Shown in pieces: positions 24,500-36,174 of a DNA stretch of 64,000 nt. This DNA comes from Dermanyssus gallinae (Eukaryota > Arthropoda > Arachnida > Mesostigmata > Dermanyssidae): assembly GCA_003439945.1 (NCBI GenBank), contig QVRM01003975.1, positions 123,218 to 187,217 of the forward strand. The letters are read 5' to 3'. Within the stretch, counting starts at the first letter, position 1; each line of letters begins with the position of its first letter. The translations under genes were made by a program, and so were the position numbers. The notes beneath the pieces were generated by a model. It was not told where the DNA came from. It saw only the letters and a program-made list of their open reading frames with translations, and searched no databases.

Positions 24500-26430
24500 C
24501 ATTTAGTGCTAACTAATAACGGCATGACATCGCATCGTGTCGTGTCGCATGCGTTGTGCGCGTTGTGTCGTTACGCAGGCTGACGTAGGCTGAGTTTGAA
24601 ATACGGCCACTGAATACTACTCGCTTTATAGCCTAAACAAGTAGCAAACCAACCAAACAAACAAACGCATGCCAGAAAATAGCTCGCATTTGCCTTGCAG
24701 CGTTTTTGCAACTGCCTGCTATGCTAGTCTGCATGCAGCCACCGTACGTATACGATCGGTTCTTGAATCTTTGGTCACGTTGAACTAGATTAGCAAGCGT
24801 TTGGCATATACTACGTTGTCCTCGTAGTCGTCGTGGTAGTCGTCGACTTCGCCATACGGCATCGCCGTAGGTCGCTAACGCTGGCACGCCCGCCTTAAAT
24901 GTTATTCTTTTGAAAGAGTTTTCATTCCCGAAGTCAGCTGGGCAAGCGAGTTAGAGGTGGAGATATATATATATATCTATATATATGGAGAGGGAGGGAG
25001 AGAGTAGGCATTTGGCTATCTGCTGAAGTTTCTTTTTGGCTAAATAATAAATAGGCCGGGGCTTTATCATGGAAAATAGCCGAGCGGCAAGCGATGGCAG
25101 AGACGACGACTGAAAGTAGCGCGGCATGAGATTGTCAAAAGACTGGTAGCAGCCTACGGCAAAGATCCAATAGAAGGAAGCAGGAACAACAGACAGACAG
25201 TCAGACATTCGACTTTTCGGCATTTGGTGGACCCCAAAAACCGCAGGGGCGATCAGGGAGGCAACTGCAAACTGAATGAGCACAAAAGTAAGCCAACGAG
25301 CCCAGAGGCCGCCATTCTGGGCCGCGCACCGACGTTGGGCAGCGGGATATCCGCAGAGGCCGAACGAAAGAGAGAGAGAGAGAAATGAGAATGGCAGCAA
25401 GAGCAGCAGACGCAGTAATCGTGGTAGCCACCGAAGCCCCTCGACGCAAGAGGCAAGGTCGCCATCGTAGAAACAGTTAAGGCCAACAAGCCATTGTTCG
25501 AAAAAAATCGAGAACAATAGAAGCGCGAAGAGAGGCCGAGGCCGCGAAGGCAAGCTGCTACTGATGCTGCTGCTGGATCGAGGATATTGGCCAGTATCCT
25601 CGCCCTTCTCGGGCTCTCAGCAAGCCCGACCACCGAAACGAAGAAGTCGGTGGAACCCTTGCTTCAGGCCAACTGTCCCTGGAGGTGAAGGCGCTGCCGT
25701 TGATTGCCCGTTACACAGATGCACGCATAGGCGCACACTCGCATAAGTGTCGTATCAACACTTGCATTTTACCTTCAACTAAGCTAGATTTTAGCAGAAC
25801 AAGGACTTTCGTAGTTCCTGGGAATAGATCAAAGCGGTTGAACGGCGGCGAGCGCCTGTGTGTCAAAATACAAAACGAAGATGTGATATCTGTTGAAATT
25901 AAAAATGCCACGTATTTTGTGAGTGATAGCAGTATTGTGTCTAATCGCGTTTCAAGTTAAAACGAATGAGTTAGTCTCAACAAGATTCGTGGCTGTGATC
26001 GCTGGTCCAATTGAGCGATTGTCACTTAAAAGAAGCGTTCGTTCTTTGGTGGCGCTTTCAGCCGGCCGTTGCTTTGTCTGGTTCGGCAGTACAACCTGCT
26101 GCTATCTTTGACGAAGGACGTCTTGCTTTTCACCGGTTTATTCCGATTATAAGAGCTCACAATGATACAAAGCCGTGGCGCTGCTGCTGCTGCTTCTACT
26201 ACTAATACTACTACGACGATTATTTCTATTAATACTACACTGAGTGCCAGATTACCCACAAATAAATGAAGCTCCTCGCTTAGTGCGTGATGTCTATCCG
26301 CGACAGACGGGAAGGAATTCCTTCTACCTCCGGTGCATATTTGACCAAATGTCAGACTAACGGACTGTCCACTCATTCGTCCAAGATCAGCAAGCAGAAA
26401 GAGTCTCGCATCTGAGTTGGGTCGACCGAG
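24500..26430. other. Non-coding stretch with a long chance-like minus frame
   Basis: A minus-strand frame of about 200 codons (25553 down to 24951) has several hydrophobic stretches but runs into a TA microsatellite at its end (24961-24986). It is overlapped by comparable frames in other phases and has no clear splice or start context, so I do not call it a gene. CTG/CTA repeats lie near 26182-26215. Confidence 0.45.
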
Positions 26431-26433
26431 GGT

Positions 26434-27060
26434 TCACCCGAAACGCGGCTGCGTCATGCCTCGCTACGCTCGCTCGCGGAGTTTCTTCTCCTGCCGGATG
26501 GTGTCCCGGATTTCCAGCGAGCCGGCGTGGGCGAGCGCTGCGGCGTTCTCTCTAAATGCACTTCACAGTTGGCTCGCATCCAAGTTCTCCGCTCGACAGT
26601 ACTCCGGTCCGCTCTCTGTGCCAGCTCTCTTGTCGTCGTCGTCGTTTGCCGGCCCGGGATGCCTCGGGACGTCGTCATGATGACGCTCCCGCAGGGCAAG
26701 AGTCGAACTCCCGCTGGGCGGGCAGCAGGGCCGCACTCCGAGAATTCGAGTGTCGTCACCATGGCATGTCGCTGCCTTTGGCGATAGGTCTTTCAACACA
26801 TTTCGCAAGCCCGGGAATCCCCTCCTCACTCAGCGTGCCAGCGCCAATGCAAGCCGCAAGCCGCGAGTTGAGCTTGCGGCGGTACCATATGTCTCTCTTC
26901 GCCCCTCGTTGCTTCACAGCCAACATGAAATGTCGTCCTTGACCATGCAAGTGCCGTGCGGACGACCTCAACAAATACTGCCGCGTTGTCCAGTCCGCCA
27001 TCGAAGCACTACCGCAGACCAAGCCAGTGCGGCATGCCCGCACACCACGTCTAAATACAA
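26434..27060 (-). pseudogene. GC-rich island with decayed coding frame, unknown family
   Basis: On the minus strand one frame runs from about 26829 to a stop at 26434, interrupted by a single TGA near 26563. Its last part is helical and charged (AGSLEIRDTIRQEKKLRERA). A second minus frame, from about 27050 to 26756, holds RSSARHLHGQGRHFML and GTLSEEGIPGLAKCVE and looks like its upstream part, one frameshift away. GC content is well above the flanks and the island ends at a TA repeat (27066-27098). It may be a retroelement or processed-gene remnant; I recognise no family. Confidence 0.3.

Positions 27061-27065
<5 letters not shown>

Positions 27066-27098
<33 letters not shown>
27066..27098. 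repeat. (TA)16 microsatellite
   Basis: An uninterrupted TA run borders the GC-rich island. The composition changes sharply here, from GC-rich on the left to AT-rich on the right. Confidence 0.95.
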
Positions 27099-27099
<1 letters not shown>

Positions 27100-27661
27100 G
27101 GACGCTTGCATTGGAATTATGCCGCGAACGCACATTGGTAAAAGACTGCGTATTGGACAACATACCATTGAGTACACTAACCTTAAAAGCCTTAAGAGAA
27201 TGTAGAGAAAATCGCAACATGGCATTTGTAATGCACCTCTATATCGAGAGGCCTTCGTTTTGCAGTGATAGATGGAAATTGTCTTACTCTAAAATAATAT
27301 GCCAGACAGCATGGGATGATTACCGTCACATCATAAACGATATTGTTAGCCTAACATTACATTAACATTACACAACATCAACGATATTGTTAGCCTAACT
27401 ACTTTATCCAATGGTGAATAATTATATATATACATATATATTAGGAAGGCATCCAGGAGCATCCGGTCACACGTCTGCTTTCTAGAAGATTACGCGTCCA
27501 CCGAACTTGGTTCAACTAAGCATATTAGTAAAAATAGTACAGTTTAATCAGCTTCACTCTTTGAGAGATTTGTACGGTGAAAGGGCATAAATAGACGATG
27601 CTTACAAACACTTTGCCGTCAGCGCTATCGAAACAAACCCTCAAGTGACTCGTATATATAA

Positions 27662-27704
<43 letters not shown>

Positions 27705-30480
27705 TCGTACATAATTAGTGTATATGCATTTAATCAGTCAGAAAGTTCTTGGTTAGGCACTAAGGGGTTAATGAGCTATACTCTAGAAAAATGACCCGGC
27801 AATGCGTTGTCTTTAGGGGCGTCTGCTATTATTGTAGTCTCTATTCCTACCGAAATTTTATTGAATTGGCAAAGCCTGTGCTTTTGTGAAAAAATAAAAA
27901 TAGCACCTACGAAAGTTTATTGTCTCTCTACTACCACAAAAGACTTACTGCTTATGCTTTTGCCGCAATTGTAATGGGGATTTGGATGTCAACCCTGGTG
28001 AATACCATTAATAAAATCATATCTCTCGGTAGACTGTAATTCATATTTTGCAGTTAGTGATATCGCTCTTGTAGTATGAACTTGTGACAGAACGAAACTT
28101 TTTCACTGGCCTGATATACCAGTGTGTGATAATAAAGCATACTAGGTGAAGGAAGTGGCCACAATTGTATCGAGGAGTCGTACGAGTATGTTAGAACAAA
28201 GAACTACTTCATGGACTCATTGCGATTTCGAAATATCCGATTTACAGTTTTAAAAAAATCCCTAAATACTAAATTTTCTGAATCTAGCATAAAACTGCGT
28301 GTGCAAATAGCAATAAATTAAGCACTCGCCTAGTTACAACTGGAATATAGTTAGCCTAGTATATTTAAGCAAACGTTTATCCGGTGTAGCATTTGGCAGT
28401 TCGCCGCATTATCTGATACAATTGGTTGCATGACGTTTTAAAGGTCTTTTAGCTCATGGAGCACGTTGAGTTTATTGGGTACACTAGAGAGAAAGAGGAA
28501 GAGCAAGTGGCTCAAGCGCGTGGCGACATATGACCTGCGAGAACAGTCCAGCAGAACCTGTCAGGCGGGGTTACCTTGCCGCTGTTTGCGTGTAGCTGCT
28601 ACCTGAGCAACCTTAGTCAACCTTGCGAACACGGGGGCAACGCAAAAAGGAACCTGACTGACTGATTTTCGGCATGCAACGATTCGCCTATTCGGTGTCG
28701 TAGGCTCTTTCTGTGCTACAATAGAGACCCGCCTTGAGCCCATACGCTTATGAGTGTCCTAGTTTGCTTTGGCGGGACCTGAATCCCATACACGGATACC
28801 CTTCTCATTGACGCTCTTGCTGCGGAGGAGGACACAGGGAAGAGAACCGCATTGCGAGACAGGAGTCGTAGACAAGGATAACGCGGGGACAGACCATACC
28901 AGTGAGCGACAGAGTACATGTTGTCCACCCCCTACTACTACTACTATTCCTACGTGCTAATAATACCTTAGCCAAATAGCGTGTATCCTGTTTCTTGTGC
29001 TACCACCCCGCATGGCCTCGTTTGTTCGGTTCAGCGGTCGGCATACCTCAGCCGGCCTTTTCCCTCTGCTCTCCTCTGACCCTCAGTGTGTATGTGGTGG
29101 CCTCCCCGTCTCCGGCAGTTCAATGTACCTACCTCCACGCGATCCGGAAGGTCAGCTGGGTGTGCCGGCAGCACTGCGACCGATAACTTTGACTTGCCTA
29201 CACCAACGTTGATTATTATTATTATTAATGTTTGTAGCGAAATCTGGTGAAGAAAACGAATCTAGCCGCTAAATGAGACAGTTGCACGCTCCCAAAAGTC
29301 CAGGTTTCTGGTATATATATATATATATACATACATACATATATATGGCTCCGGTAACATAGGCATCTGCGACGTGCAACTAAAAAAATGGTATATCAAG
29401 CAGACCTTTTAAGTAGGTGCTGAGTCGAGGCACAACGAAACGCATCTCATCATAATGTAAGCTCAGCTAAGCTAGCCGATATGACCCTATTGAGTTGCCT
29501 TTTTCTAGTCACGTTCATCACCTTTTCGTCTGTTGTGTCCGTTCTGTACTGGGCTTTCTTCCAATTATCGGGTACCATACGTACCTTTGTTCGGAAATCG
29601 CCGAGACAGCGTCATGCATTATTATCGTCAGCGAAGTGTAGAAGGTAAAAAATTAGGCTCTACTGTAAATCGGCTAAGCATGCAGTTTACGTACCGAGAC
29701 AAACGCGTCACTTAAAGACTACTCAGTTACGACTGCGTTTAGGCTGCGTTTAGGCGCCAACTTATATCGACATATATCAAGTCGCAATCTCTGCTAAACA
29801 GGACAAGGTGAGCTTGTTCTATTCTCAGGACTTGCATTTGTTAGATTGGCGTAGTACGTTCTGCCGAGGCTCTGTTACACCATCGACTGCCGAAGAGAAC
29901 TAATGCGCAGGCTAGCTCGTTTTTAATACTCACAGGAGGAAGCAGTTTCAACACGTACATAAGCGACGCAGGTAGTTCTACCGGTACATTGGTAGCAATA
30001 CTAGTACGAATATAAAGTACTATAAAAACGGCACGTGGGCCATGCATCACATCCTCAGTAGCATAATAAGGCTCTGGACTACAATACGTGATACCCTATG
30101 AGGACAGAGCCGTTGCTGTTCCACCTTTTGCCGTCTCTCGTCACCTATCTAAGGTAAAAAGTCCAGAGAACGCTGGAACAGCTTGTTTTCGGTTATCATA
30201 TCGTTAGCGCGAGTGATAACCGCCGTAGAATCGCTTAGTTATACCATTGTGCTTAGGCTGCTTGTTGCAGGTTATAGAAGCCTGTAAACCCGGCAATTAT
30301 GTGTATACGTTTACACTTAATACCAATGCACTTGAATCTGCATCTATTTGTGCACAAAAGCACAAACGGGACGCCACATAAACACGGGGCGTTAATATGC
30401 GCATATTTGCTTTAAATTTACCCTAGGCAGGTTGGATAACGAGCTCATGGACGTCAATAGTATGAAATCAAATACTAGTA
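27100..30480. other. AT-richer non-coding stretch
   Basis: It contains a short tandem duplication of ACGATATTGTTAGCCTAAC (27337-27355 and 27380-27398), TA-rich blocks at 27422-27442, TA runs at 27652-27700 and 29312-29346, and an AAT run at 29211-29227. No protein-like frame with paired splice sites was seen. It could be intergenic or the upstream introns of the locus that follows. Confidence 0.5.
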
Positions 30481-30612
30481 TGCATTTGTGTATAGTCGTT
30501 TCCACTTTTATACATTTTTATTGTCGCTCCCACCGAGTGGACTTCTAGAAAACAAATGTTCTGTTTCTGCCCATTTTGGGTCTCTCAAAAACGTCCAGAT
30601 CCTGGTTTCAGG

Positions 30613-30982
30613 TATCAGATCACTAGATGCTTACCCAAACTTCATCGCTCAAATGAAACAAGCTTGCGGCTACTACGAAAATAAGTGGGGTCAAATGGCT
30701 GAATGCATATCACAATCGGCTTTGGACATGTGCATAGTTAAGGCGACCCAGGAGCAGTTGATGAACCAGGCGAGTAACATTAAGAAGCAAGCGCTGCTAC
30801 TGAGAGCTGCTATCGATCCGATGAGCGGCAAATGCCTTCCGACCATTTCCTCACCGCAGTTGGGGCCGACGCTGGACAGCATCACAGTCAGTATCGTCTC
30901 CGGTCTGCATCTGTGGAACTCAGATTGCTTTACAAATAACTGTGCGCCGGTAGCATCTCAAGAACTTCGGCTGACGCGATGA
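30613..30982 (+). CDS. Probable coding exon with six cysteines, unidentified protein
   Basis: The exon is predicted to follow a good 3' splice site (TGGTTTCAG, ending 30612) and reads about 122 residues to a TGA at 30980-30982. The sequence is protein-like: amphipathic helical segments around residues 40-70 and cysteines near 18, 31, 40, 74, 105 and 110. The motif CGYYENKWGQMAEC sits near the start. The even cysteine count and lack of a membrane helix suggest an extracellular domain. It lies about 0.9 kb upstream of the prominin-like exon on the same strand. It could belong to the same gene if a donor such as ACA/GTCAGT at 30887 is used, or be the last exon of another gene. No family is assigned. 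Confidence 0.45.
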
Positions 30983-30999
30983 GTGGAAGCAAATAATAT

Positions 31000-31860
31000 T
31001 GAGATATCTGAAGACGTCTCGAAAAAAACCCTCGAGAAGGGTTTCACTACCCCGTAACCTACGAAAGATAGTTCAGATTAGTTGACCTAGCGATTTCTTG
31101 CATATCTTTATTTTACGGCATCGAAAAGTTGTAAGATATCTTGTGCTTTTCTTTTGTGACGTTTAGGAAACAAGTGGCGGCGAGGGCGATAACTGAGACT
31201 AGGTGCTTGGTTCTAGGCCACGCTGCAAAGGATTATTAAAGACTTTAGGCCTAGCACTAGCGTACATGAAGCGACAACAACACCCATTATTCAACATCAC
31301 GAGGTCAACTATGTTTGTGTCGCATTTTAGCGAGCAGCCTTAGGAACGTACTTGAGCGCAGTCCCTTTATCAGCGAAGAGCACATCTGCATGAGGACTCC
31401 GTGTGGACATATGTGAGCCTCTGTCTGAGGGGCGCTTGGTAGCGCAGGTCCTGTCAGGTTACTGAGAATTCATGGAACAACAGGATAGTTACGGGCTGCC
31501 TCGTTGAAAAAAATTGGCCCGCGACACAACCTGGCGAATAAGACCTCAGTGAAAGCATTATGGTCTGTACATATTCTCATGCGTCAAGGCCCTGCCTTGA
31601 AGGACAAGCGCTCGACAAACTTTCTCTATTTCTATCAACGGATAAGCCTATAGTCTTGGACTGCACTACAGTGGAAGCCCTAGGCTCCGTGTTACGTCTA
31701 CTGTGCTGCCAATTAACTTAATTATGTTTTTTTTTGCAGAACAGTCTAAAGCATAAAGGTAATCGTGACAACTACAAGCTCCGTATGCAGCAACACTAAA
31801 CTTCATCCCATCGAGGATGGTACATGTTGAAATAACACAGTAGTACATATTTTCATTGTT
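31000..31860. other. Intervening sequence before prominin-like exon
   Basis: No coding signal was seen. The right end has a pyrimidine-rich tract leading to the splice acceptor (TTTCATTGTTGCTCGTAG, ending 31868), so at least this end is likely intronic. Confidence 0.4.
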
Positions 31861-31868
31861 GCTCGTAG

Positions 31869-32218
31869 GTCGCATTCAGCGCTTTCACGCTCATCTGGAA
31901 ATAAGCAGGACAGTGGCCGCCGAAATCTCACAACTGGCGACAAATGGAGCTGATAGTATTAGAGTTAGTTATTTATTTATTTCATTAACACCCGGGCTGG
32001 GTAAGTGTGTTTATGTTACATCAGAGTGTTTCGACACAACCATCAATCTAGTGTTTTGCCAGCTGTTCTATGGAACAAACCGCCGGACATACGGCGGCAT
32101 GGTATTTATCACGTTGGGTCCACTATTCTTTGTATTGACATTCGTCCTGAGGTTCATGGAAACCCTCCACGTTGCACGGAACGTGATGAAATCCGTGGGC
32201 TGCAAAGGCCGTAGTTAG
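31869..32218 (+). CDS. Prominin-like protein, C-terminal exon (partial)
   Basis: Prominins are five-pass membrane glycoproteins concentrated in plasma-membrane protrusions and microvilli; insect homologues act in photoreceptor membrane organisation. After a good acceptor the exon reads about 115 residues to TAG. The order of parts fits the family's end: a helical stretch (residues 1-20), G-K-C near 44-46, the block CFDTTINLVFCQLF (53-66), a hydrophobic helix at about 76-93 as the fifth membrane segment, and a short basic tail. Prominins carry a G-x-C, then a D/N-T-x-V-x-x-x-C block before their last helix. An inserted stretch at residues 21-43 is unusual and could hide a 42-base intron (GTTAGT...AAG), which would keep frame but remove the G-K. 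The upstream exons were not identified, so this is a partial gene. Assignment is by eye only. Confidence 0.5.
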
Positions 32219-33550
32219 ATTTCGCCCGCTAGTCCTCCTACAGTGCTCCTTATTGCTGCTGCCCCATAAATCTCTATGTCAACCTCACTAATTTTGGTTT
32301 GCCAGTTTCGCATATCCTTTTTCTTCCTTCTTTTGCAGATAATCTGCCAGCAGTGGGCCACCCTCTAGAACATGTACCACCCTATTTCTGATCTTAGTGT
32401 TATACAACTAATAATCCGTATCTAGGCGTACCTGCGGCAATGGCGTCTCGTTCGGCCAACCGTTCACTCATATGCCGTTAACTCATACCCTATTCGCCAA
32501 GTCGGGGCTTTCTAGACTTTGAAAATCGCCCTACTATGGACGTGGGCCACTGCGCGGCCATTGAACTAGCTAGTTATATCCGGTTAGGCAAACTTAGCCT
32601 AGGTGTAAGCTACTGCTTAAACTTTCATATGGCGCGCGGAAGACCTAGTCTTCTCCTGGCAAGAAACTGCAAAACGTCGTATGCACACTCGTCCCATAGA
32701 TAATTAATATTACAACACGCACTGTGGAATTACACATGTATAATTGTAAATGAAACGATGTAATAGCAATATAAACCTCTCTTAGAGGTTCGAACAAAGA
32801 CAAGCATTAAACGTGTGTATGTATATCTGTATAAATGCTGTAATTATTATTTTTTCCTAGTTCAGCTCTATAGGATACGACCATGATGGGCCGATGCATT
32901 GATCGACTATGATCAATGCATTACTATGCAAATTCCTCATTATGGTCAATTGATCTAACGTCAGTCACAGCAAAACGTTGTAGGATAGACTAATGTAATG
33001 CTTATGAACTTATTGATGTGATAGTATAATGATTAATATATATAGCACACGCCACAGGACGCTTAAAACAAAATATGGCTCATATTCTACGTCGAAGGGT
33101 AAGGTATGCGTTGCACTACACGGCGGCAACATCTATCTCTTTATTAGGTCGATGTAGCCAGCCCCAACCAGCGTCTACGTTGCTTTACTCGTCGTCGAAG
33201 TAACCGCAAGGTGCTACGCGAGGATGCGAATTTAGCGCACAACAGGAATTGCATAACGGCGCAAATATTTGCGTGGGATTCGCAACCGGTATCATTTTGG
33301 TGATATGTGCAGGTTAGTTAGCTTATATTCCTGGTCGCCCACGCATGTATTTGATTATAGATGTATATGATAGTCGACTGCTGCTAGAAAATGCTATTAC
33401 GGGTGCAGACGTATGACGCCATCATTCGTCTCATCTAGAAAATCCGGCGCTGCTCGTGCTCATCTAGCAAAACTTCAAAGCCTTTAAGCACCATAGATAC
33501 TAGTCCAAGGGAAGCATCGCCTACCCGTCGTAACTCTACGTTGTTTTATT
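32219..33550. other. Downstream AT-rich non-coding stretch with small hairpins
   Basis: This would include the 3' UTR of the prominin-like gene; no strong AATAAA signal was located just after the stop. Two short perfect hairpins lie at 32774-32790 and 32894-32921. Nothing else was recognised. Confidence 0.45.
32894..32921. repeat. 11-bp-stem inverted repeat
   Basis: ATGCATTGATC (32894-32904) and its reverse complement GATCAATGCAT (32911-32921) are separated by six bases. A second hairpin, AACCTCT-CTT-AGAGGTT, lies 104 bases upstream. They could be structured ends of a small element or chance. Confidence 0.6.
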
Positions 33551-34860
33551 AGCAAGATCATCAAGAGCATCTACCGTAGGGATGGTTCGATCGAATATTA
33601 GTAGTAGTAGTAGTCCAGATATATATGTGTGGGGCCGGGTTTGTTGCAACCAGAACACTAGAAGACAGGAAGTGAAGATGGCTTTTGTCAGTGACAAGCT
33701 ACGACTATTACCGAGCGCCATGCTGAGCCATGCTGGGGCCTGCTCCGCAGCCTGTGTTTGTGCGTCTGTGCTGGGCTGGCTGTGTCTCGCATGAAGCCAA
33801 TGTTTAAATCATTACATAGCGCCAGTATCATTATAACAACTGCAGCAGCAGTAGCAGTAGCAGCGATGTAGTAACGGCGGTGGCGGCGGCGGCCGCGACA
33901 GTGGCAGTCAACGCTGTCGGTGTTAGCGCTACCGTCGTCGTTTACTTCGTCGTCGTCGTCGCCGGCGTCGTTATCAATTCCCGACGATGTGCCAGAGTTC
34001 TAAATCCTCAGTGTCTGGTCAGGCAGGAATCATTCATTTGGCGGTGAACGACGACTGCGCTTAATGGTCCGCGAGGTGGTGGCTCGAGCTGGCTCTCCCA
34101 TCACCTCCTACCTTCCAAACACCCGTTCTCCCGGCTGGCTCCCTTGCGGGCTGACGCTGCCAATGACTCCAACCCTCGGCTGTCGTCGTCGTCGTCGACG
34201 GCGGCGGAAAAGCATCCTCGGAAAAGCGCTTCTCTATTCGTCCCCTTCTCGCACGCTCCCTCTCTCATAACCACCGGCCATCGCTGGTCCAGCTAGCCCC
34301 GTTAGCTGCCGCCCCGGGGGTGAGCGGGGGTTGGCTGCGCGTAGCTAGGTATAGTAGCCGTATCTGCCCGGCGACGGCCATCTCTATTCGCCGCGTTGGT
34401 CTGGCCACCGACCCGAACGCGATGAAGATGGTGGTGGTGGTGGTGGTGATGACAACGGCGACCTCGACCACCACCATGGCAGAGATGGAGCCAGCAAAAT
34501 GGGAAAAAATGAGATAGGGCGGGAGAGAGAGAAGGGGGGGGGGGACATTACAATGAAATATTACCGGCCGAGATTAGAAGAGACCTACATTTTCGTTGCT
34601 GGCCTCCCTGTGGGCTTCAGACGGGCGCACGGGAGTTCAGCCCGGACTGCAGCCGCTCGTGCCATTTTACTCGCGTCCGTCGTGTCCAGGTCAGTTCGAC
34701 CAGAAAAACAGAACCCAACTGGTCGACGGTGACTCGTCACGCCGCCACGCCTGCAGTCGTCTTGTAGTTCTAGTCGTAGTGAGACATGCGCGCTTAAGCT
34801 TCACCGCCACTCAACACGTTACATATGCATGAATGTATCTGCGCCATGCCTAGTGTATTT
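33550..34860. repeat. Second GC-rich simple-repeat cluster
   Basis: The cluster contains GTA repeats (33599-33614), CAG/GCA repeats (33842-33866), GGC repeats (33878-33895), GTC repeats (33936-33962), GTCGTC/GGC repeats (34182-34207), a GGT run (34429-34448) and an 11-base G run (34534-34544). Frames across it are repeat-derived. The elevated GC content would suit a CpG-rich promoter, but no start or exon is evident. Confidence 0.55.
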
Positions 34861-35560
34861 ATGATAGACGGCTAAATAGATGGAAAGATTAACACGCTCA
34901 CGCGTTGTGACCTTGAGACCAGACGCATGTCAGTATACCTATCATTCGTTATTCCACTTCAGTGTTAGAATCACACAGCGTACAAAAACGCTCTTGAAGG
35001 TGACGCCTCCCTAACACATTCTCCGACCGACTGTTGCATAGCCGACCGGCTGTCTTTGGTATAAACGAAATAACAACACGGCCATCTTGCACTTTAACTG
35101 AACCTATCGCAAAAAAAACACATTATTTTTATCGTTAGTCTTCACTAGTCCGCGCAAGGAAACAAGCTCTGTAAGTACAGAAATGAACTCCCCTTCCTTA
35201 AAAGGTCTGCCTCGAAAGACGTCAAAATTTTTCATTTATAGTGTTTTGTCGGTCGTAGACGTTTTCACGTAATAAAGTGTTTACATTTTTTTGTGTAGTA
35301 AATTATGAGTTTAAATTCAACTCACTGGCAGATAGCGCCACTAGGGCGAACACTAGCACAACTGCTGTACCCGCAATTGGGCTGCGTACAGATCATTCTG
35401 TACAACGAGAGAGCCTATTGAATCGTATTAGATTTTCTGGAAAATTTCGAATGGATGTTTCAATCTGTAAGACAAATCCCTTAAAGGTCGCCTAAAAACA
35501 GCAATGGATGGTAATCATGTGACCCATGTAAAGGCTGCAATTAATAACAAAAATGTGATG
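34860..35560. other. Non-coding stretch before LINE fragment
   Basis: It is AT-rich with no recognisable gene. The right end may include badly decayed sequence from the upstream part of the retrotransposon fragment, but I could not align it. Confidence 0.4.
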
Positions 35561-35567
35561 TTATAAT

Positions 35568-36077
35568 ATGCATTCGTACGGCATAGAGGTCATCTGGACG
35601 AAGCTAACGCCGGCTAACCTGACTACCCTTAATGGAGTTAAATCCGCGTTTCTGAAGCGAGTGCTTGGGGTGCACAGCTCAGCTCGTAATAGACTCGTGT
35701 ACTTGCTGGCAGATACCCCGCTGTTCGTAGAGGACCTGAAGAGGCGACTGAATCTCCCTGCGACACCGGGATACGATCGTTTCATCAGTGAATACGAAGT
35801 TAAAATGGCAGAAATTGATCCAGAATTTTACACAGTTGGGGCAATGACATCAGATTCATGGAAAGATGTAGGTAGGACTAACCGCCATATTGTTACGCGA
35901 TTTGCAGTGCACGGGTATCACCACGTCGTGTGTGGCACAGTGGGATTCCATGAGCCGAATGAATCTTGTGTTTGTAAAAATTGTAGCAATCCATGTTCAA
36001 AGTATCACGCCACTCACTGTATATATTTCATCTCGTTATCACGATTGGCGAATGCTTCTGGTAACTTACGGCTGTAA
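35568..36077 (+). mobile_element. Non-LTR retrotransposon (LINE), 5'-truncated C-terminal fragment, copy 1
   Basis: An open frame of about 169 codons covers the region after the reverse-transcriptase palm. It opens with SYGIEVIWTKLTPANL, then KRVLGVHSSARNRLVYLL, then TRFAVHGYHHVVC and FHEPNESC, and ends in a cysteine/histidine motif of spacing C-x-C-x2-C-x3-C-x3-H-x3-C. This layout fits the post-RT tail of arthropod LINE polyproteins, where a CCHC-like finger follows the thumb. The reverse-transcriptase catalytic part is missing, as expected of 5'-truncated insertions. It is the best preserved of the copies, with no internal stop. It is not a host gene in my view. Confidence 0.75.
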
Positions 36078-36174
36078 ATATGTGTGTTACGGCTTATTTG
36101 TTGCCAACGTGTTTGTTTGTATGCAGAACTTGCAGTGGTCAGGCGTTGGCTTCTTTCTACAAAAGTGAAGCACC

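Larger units (their letters stand above)
15600..24500. repeat. About 8.9-kb simple-repeat field (tri- and tetranucleotides)
   Basis: Most of the stretch is built of short-period repeats. Examples are CAG (16082-16102), GACG/poly-G (16185-16310), GACC and TATC (16375-16455), GATA/GACA (16515-16568), CTG (16758-16830), GTC/GTT (16905-17040), CAA/CAG (17215-17255), GAT (17640-17662), TTG/CTG (18193-18262), CT (18778-18802), GAC (19590-19670), CA-rich (20170-20760), CCG/CTG (20808-20880), CTA (21543-21615), GTA (22720-22750), GGC (23255-23285), CTG (23338-23370) and CAT/CCA/CTA (23500-23570). Long open frames exist on both strands in several phases because trinucleotide runs lack stops. No splice-delimited, non-repetitive coding block was found. 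It may be a 5' UTR, promoter or intron of a regulatory gene, but this is inference. Confidence 0.75.

Noticed and set aside
24951..25553. 200-codon minus frame with hydrophobic stretches
   Set aside because: It ends in a TA microsatellite, is overlapped by other-phase frames of similar length and shows no domain or splice support.
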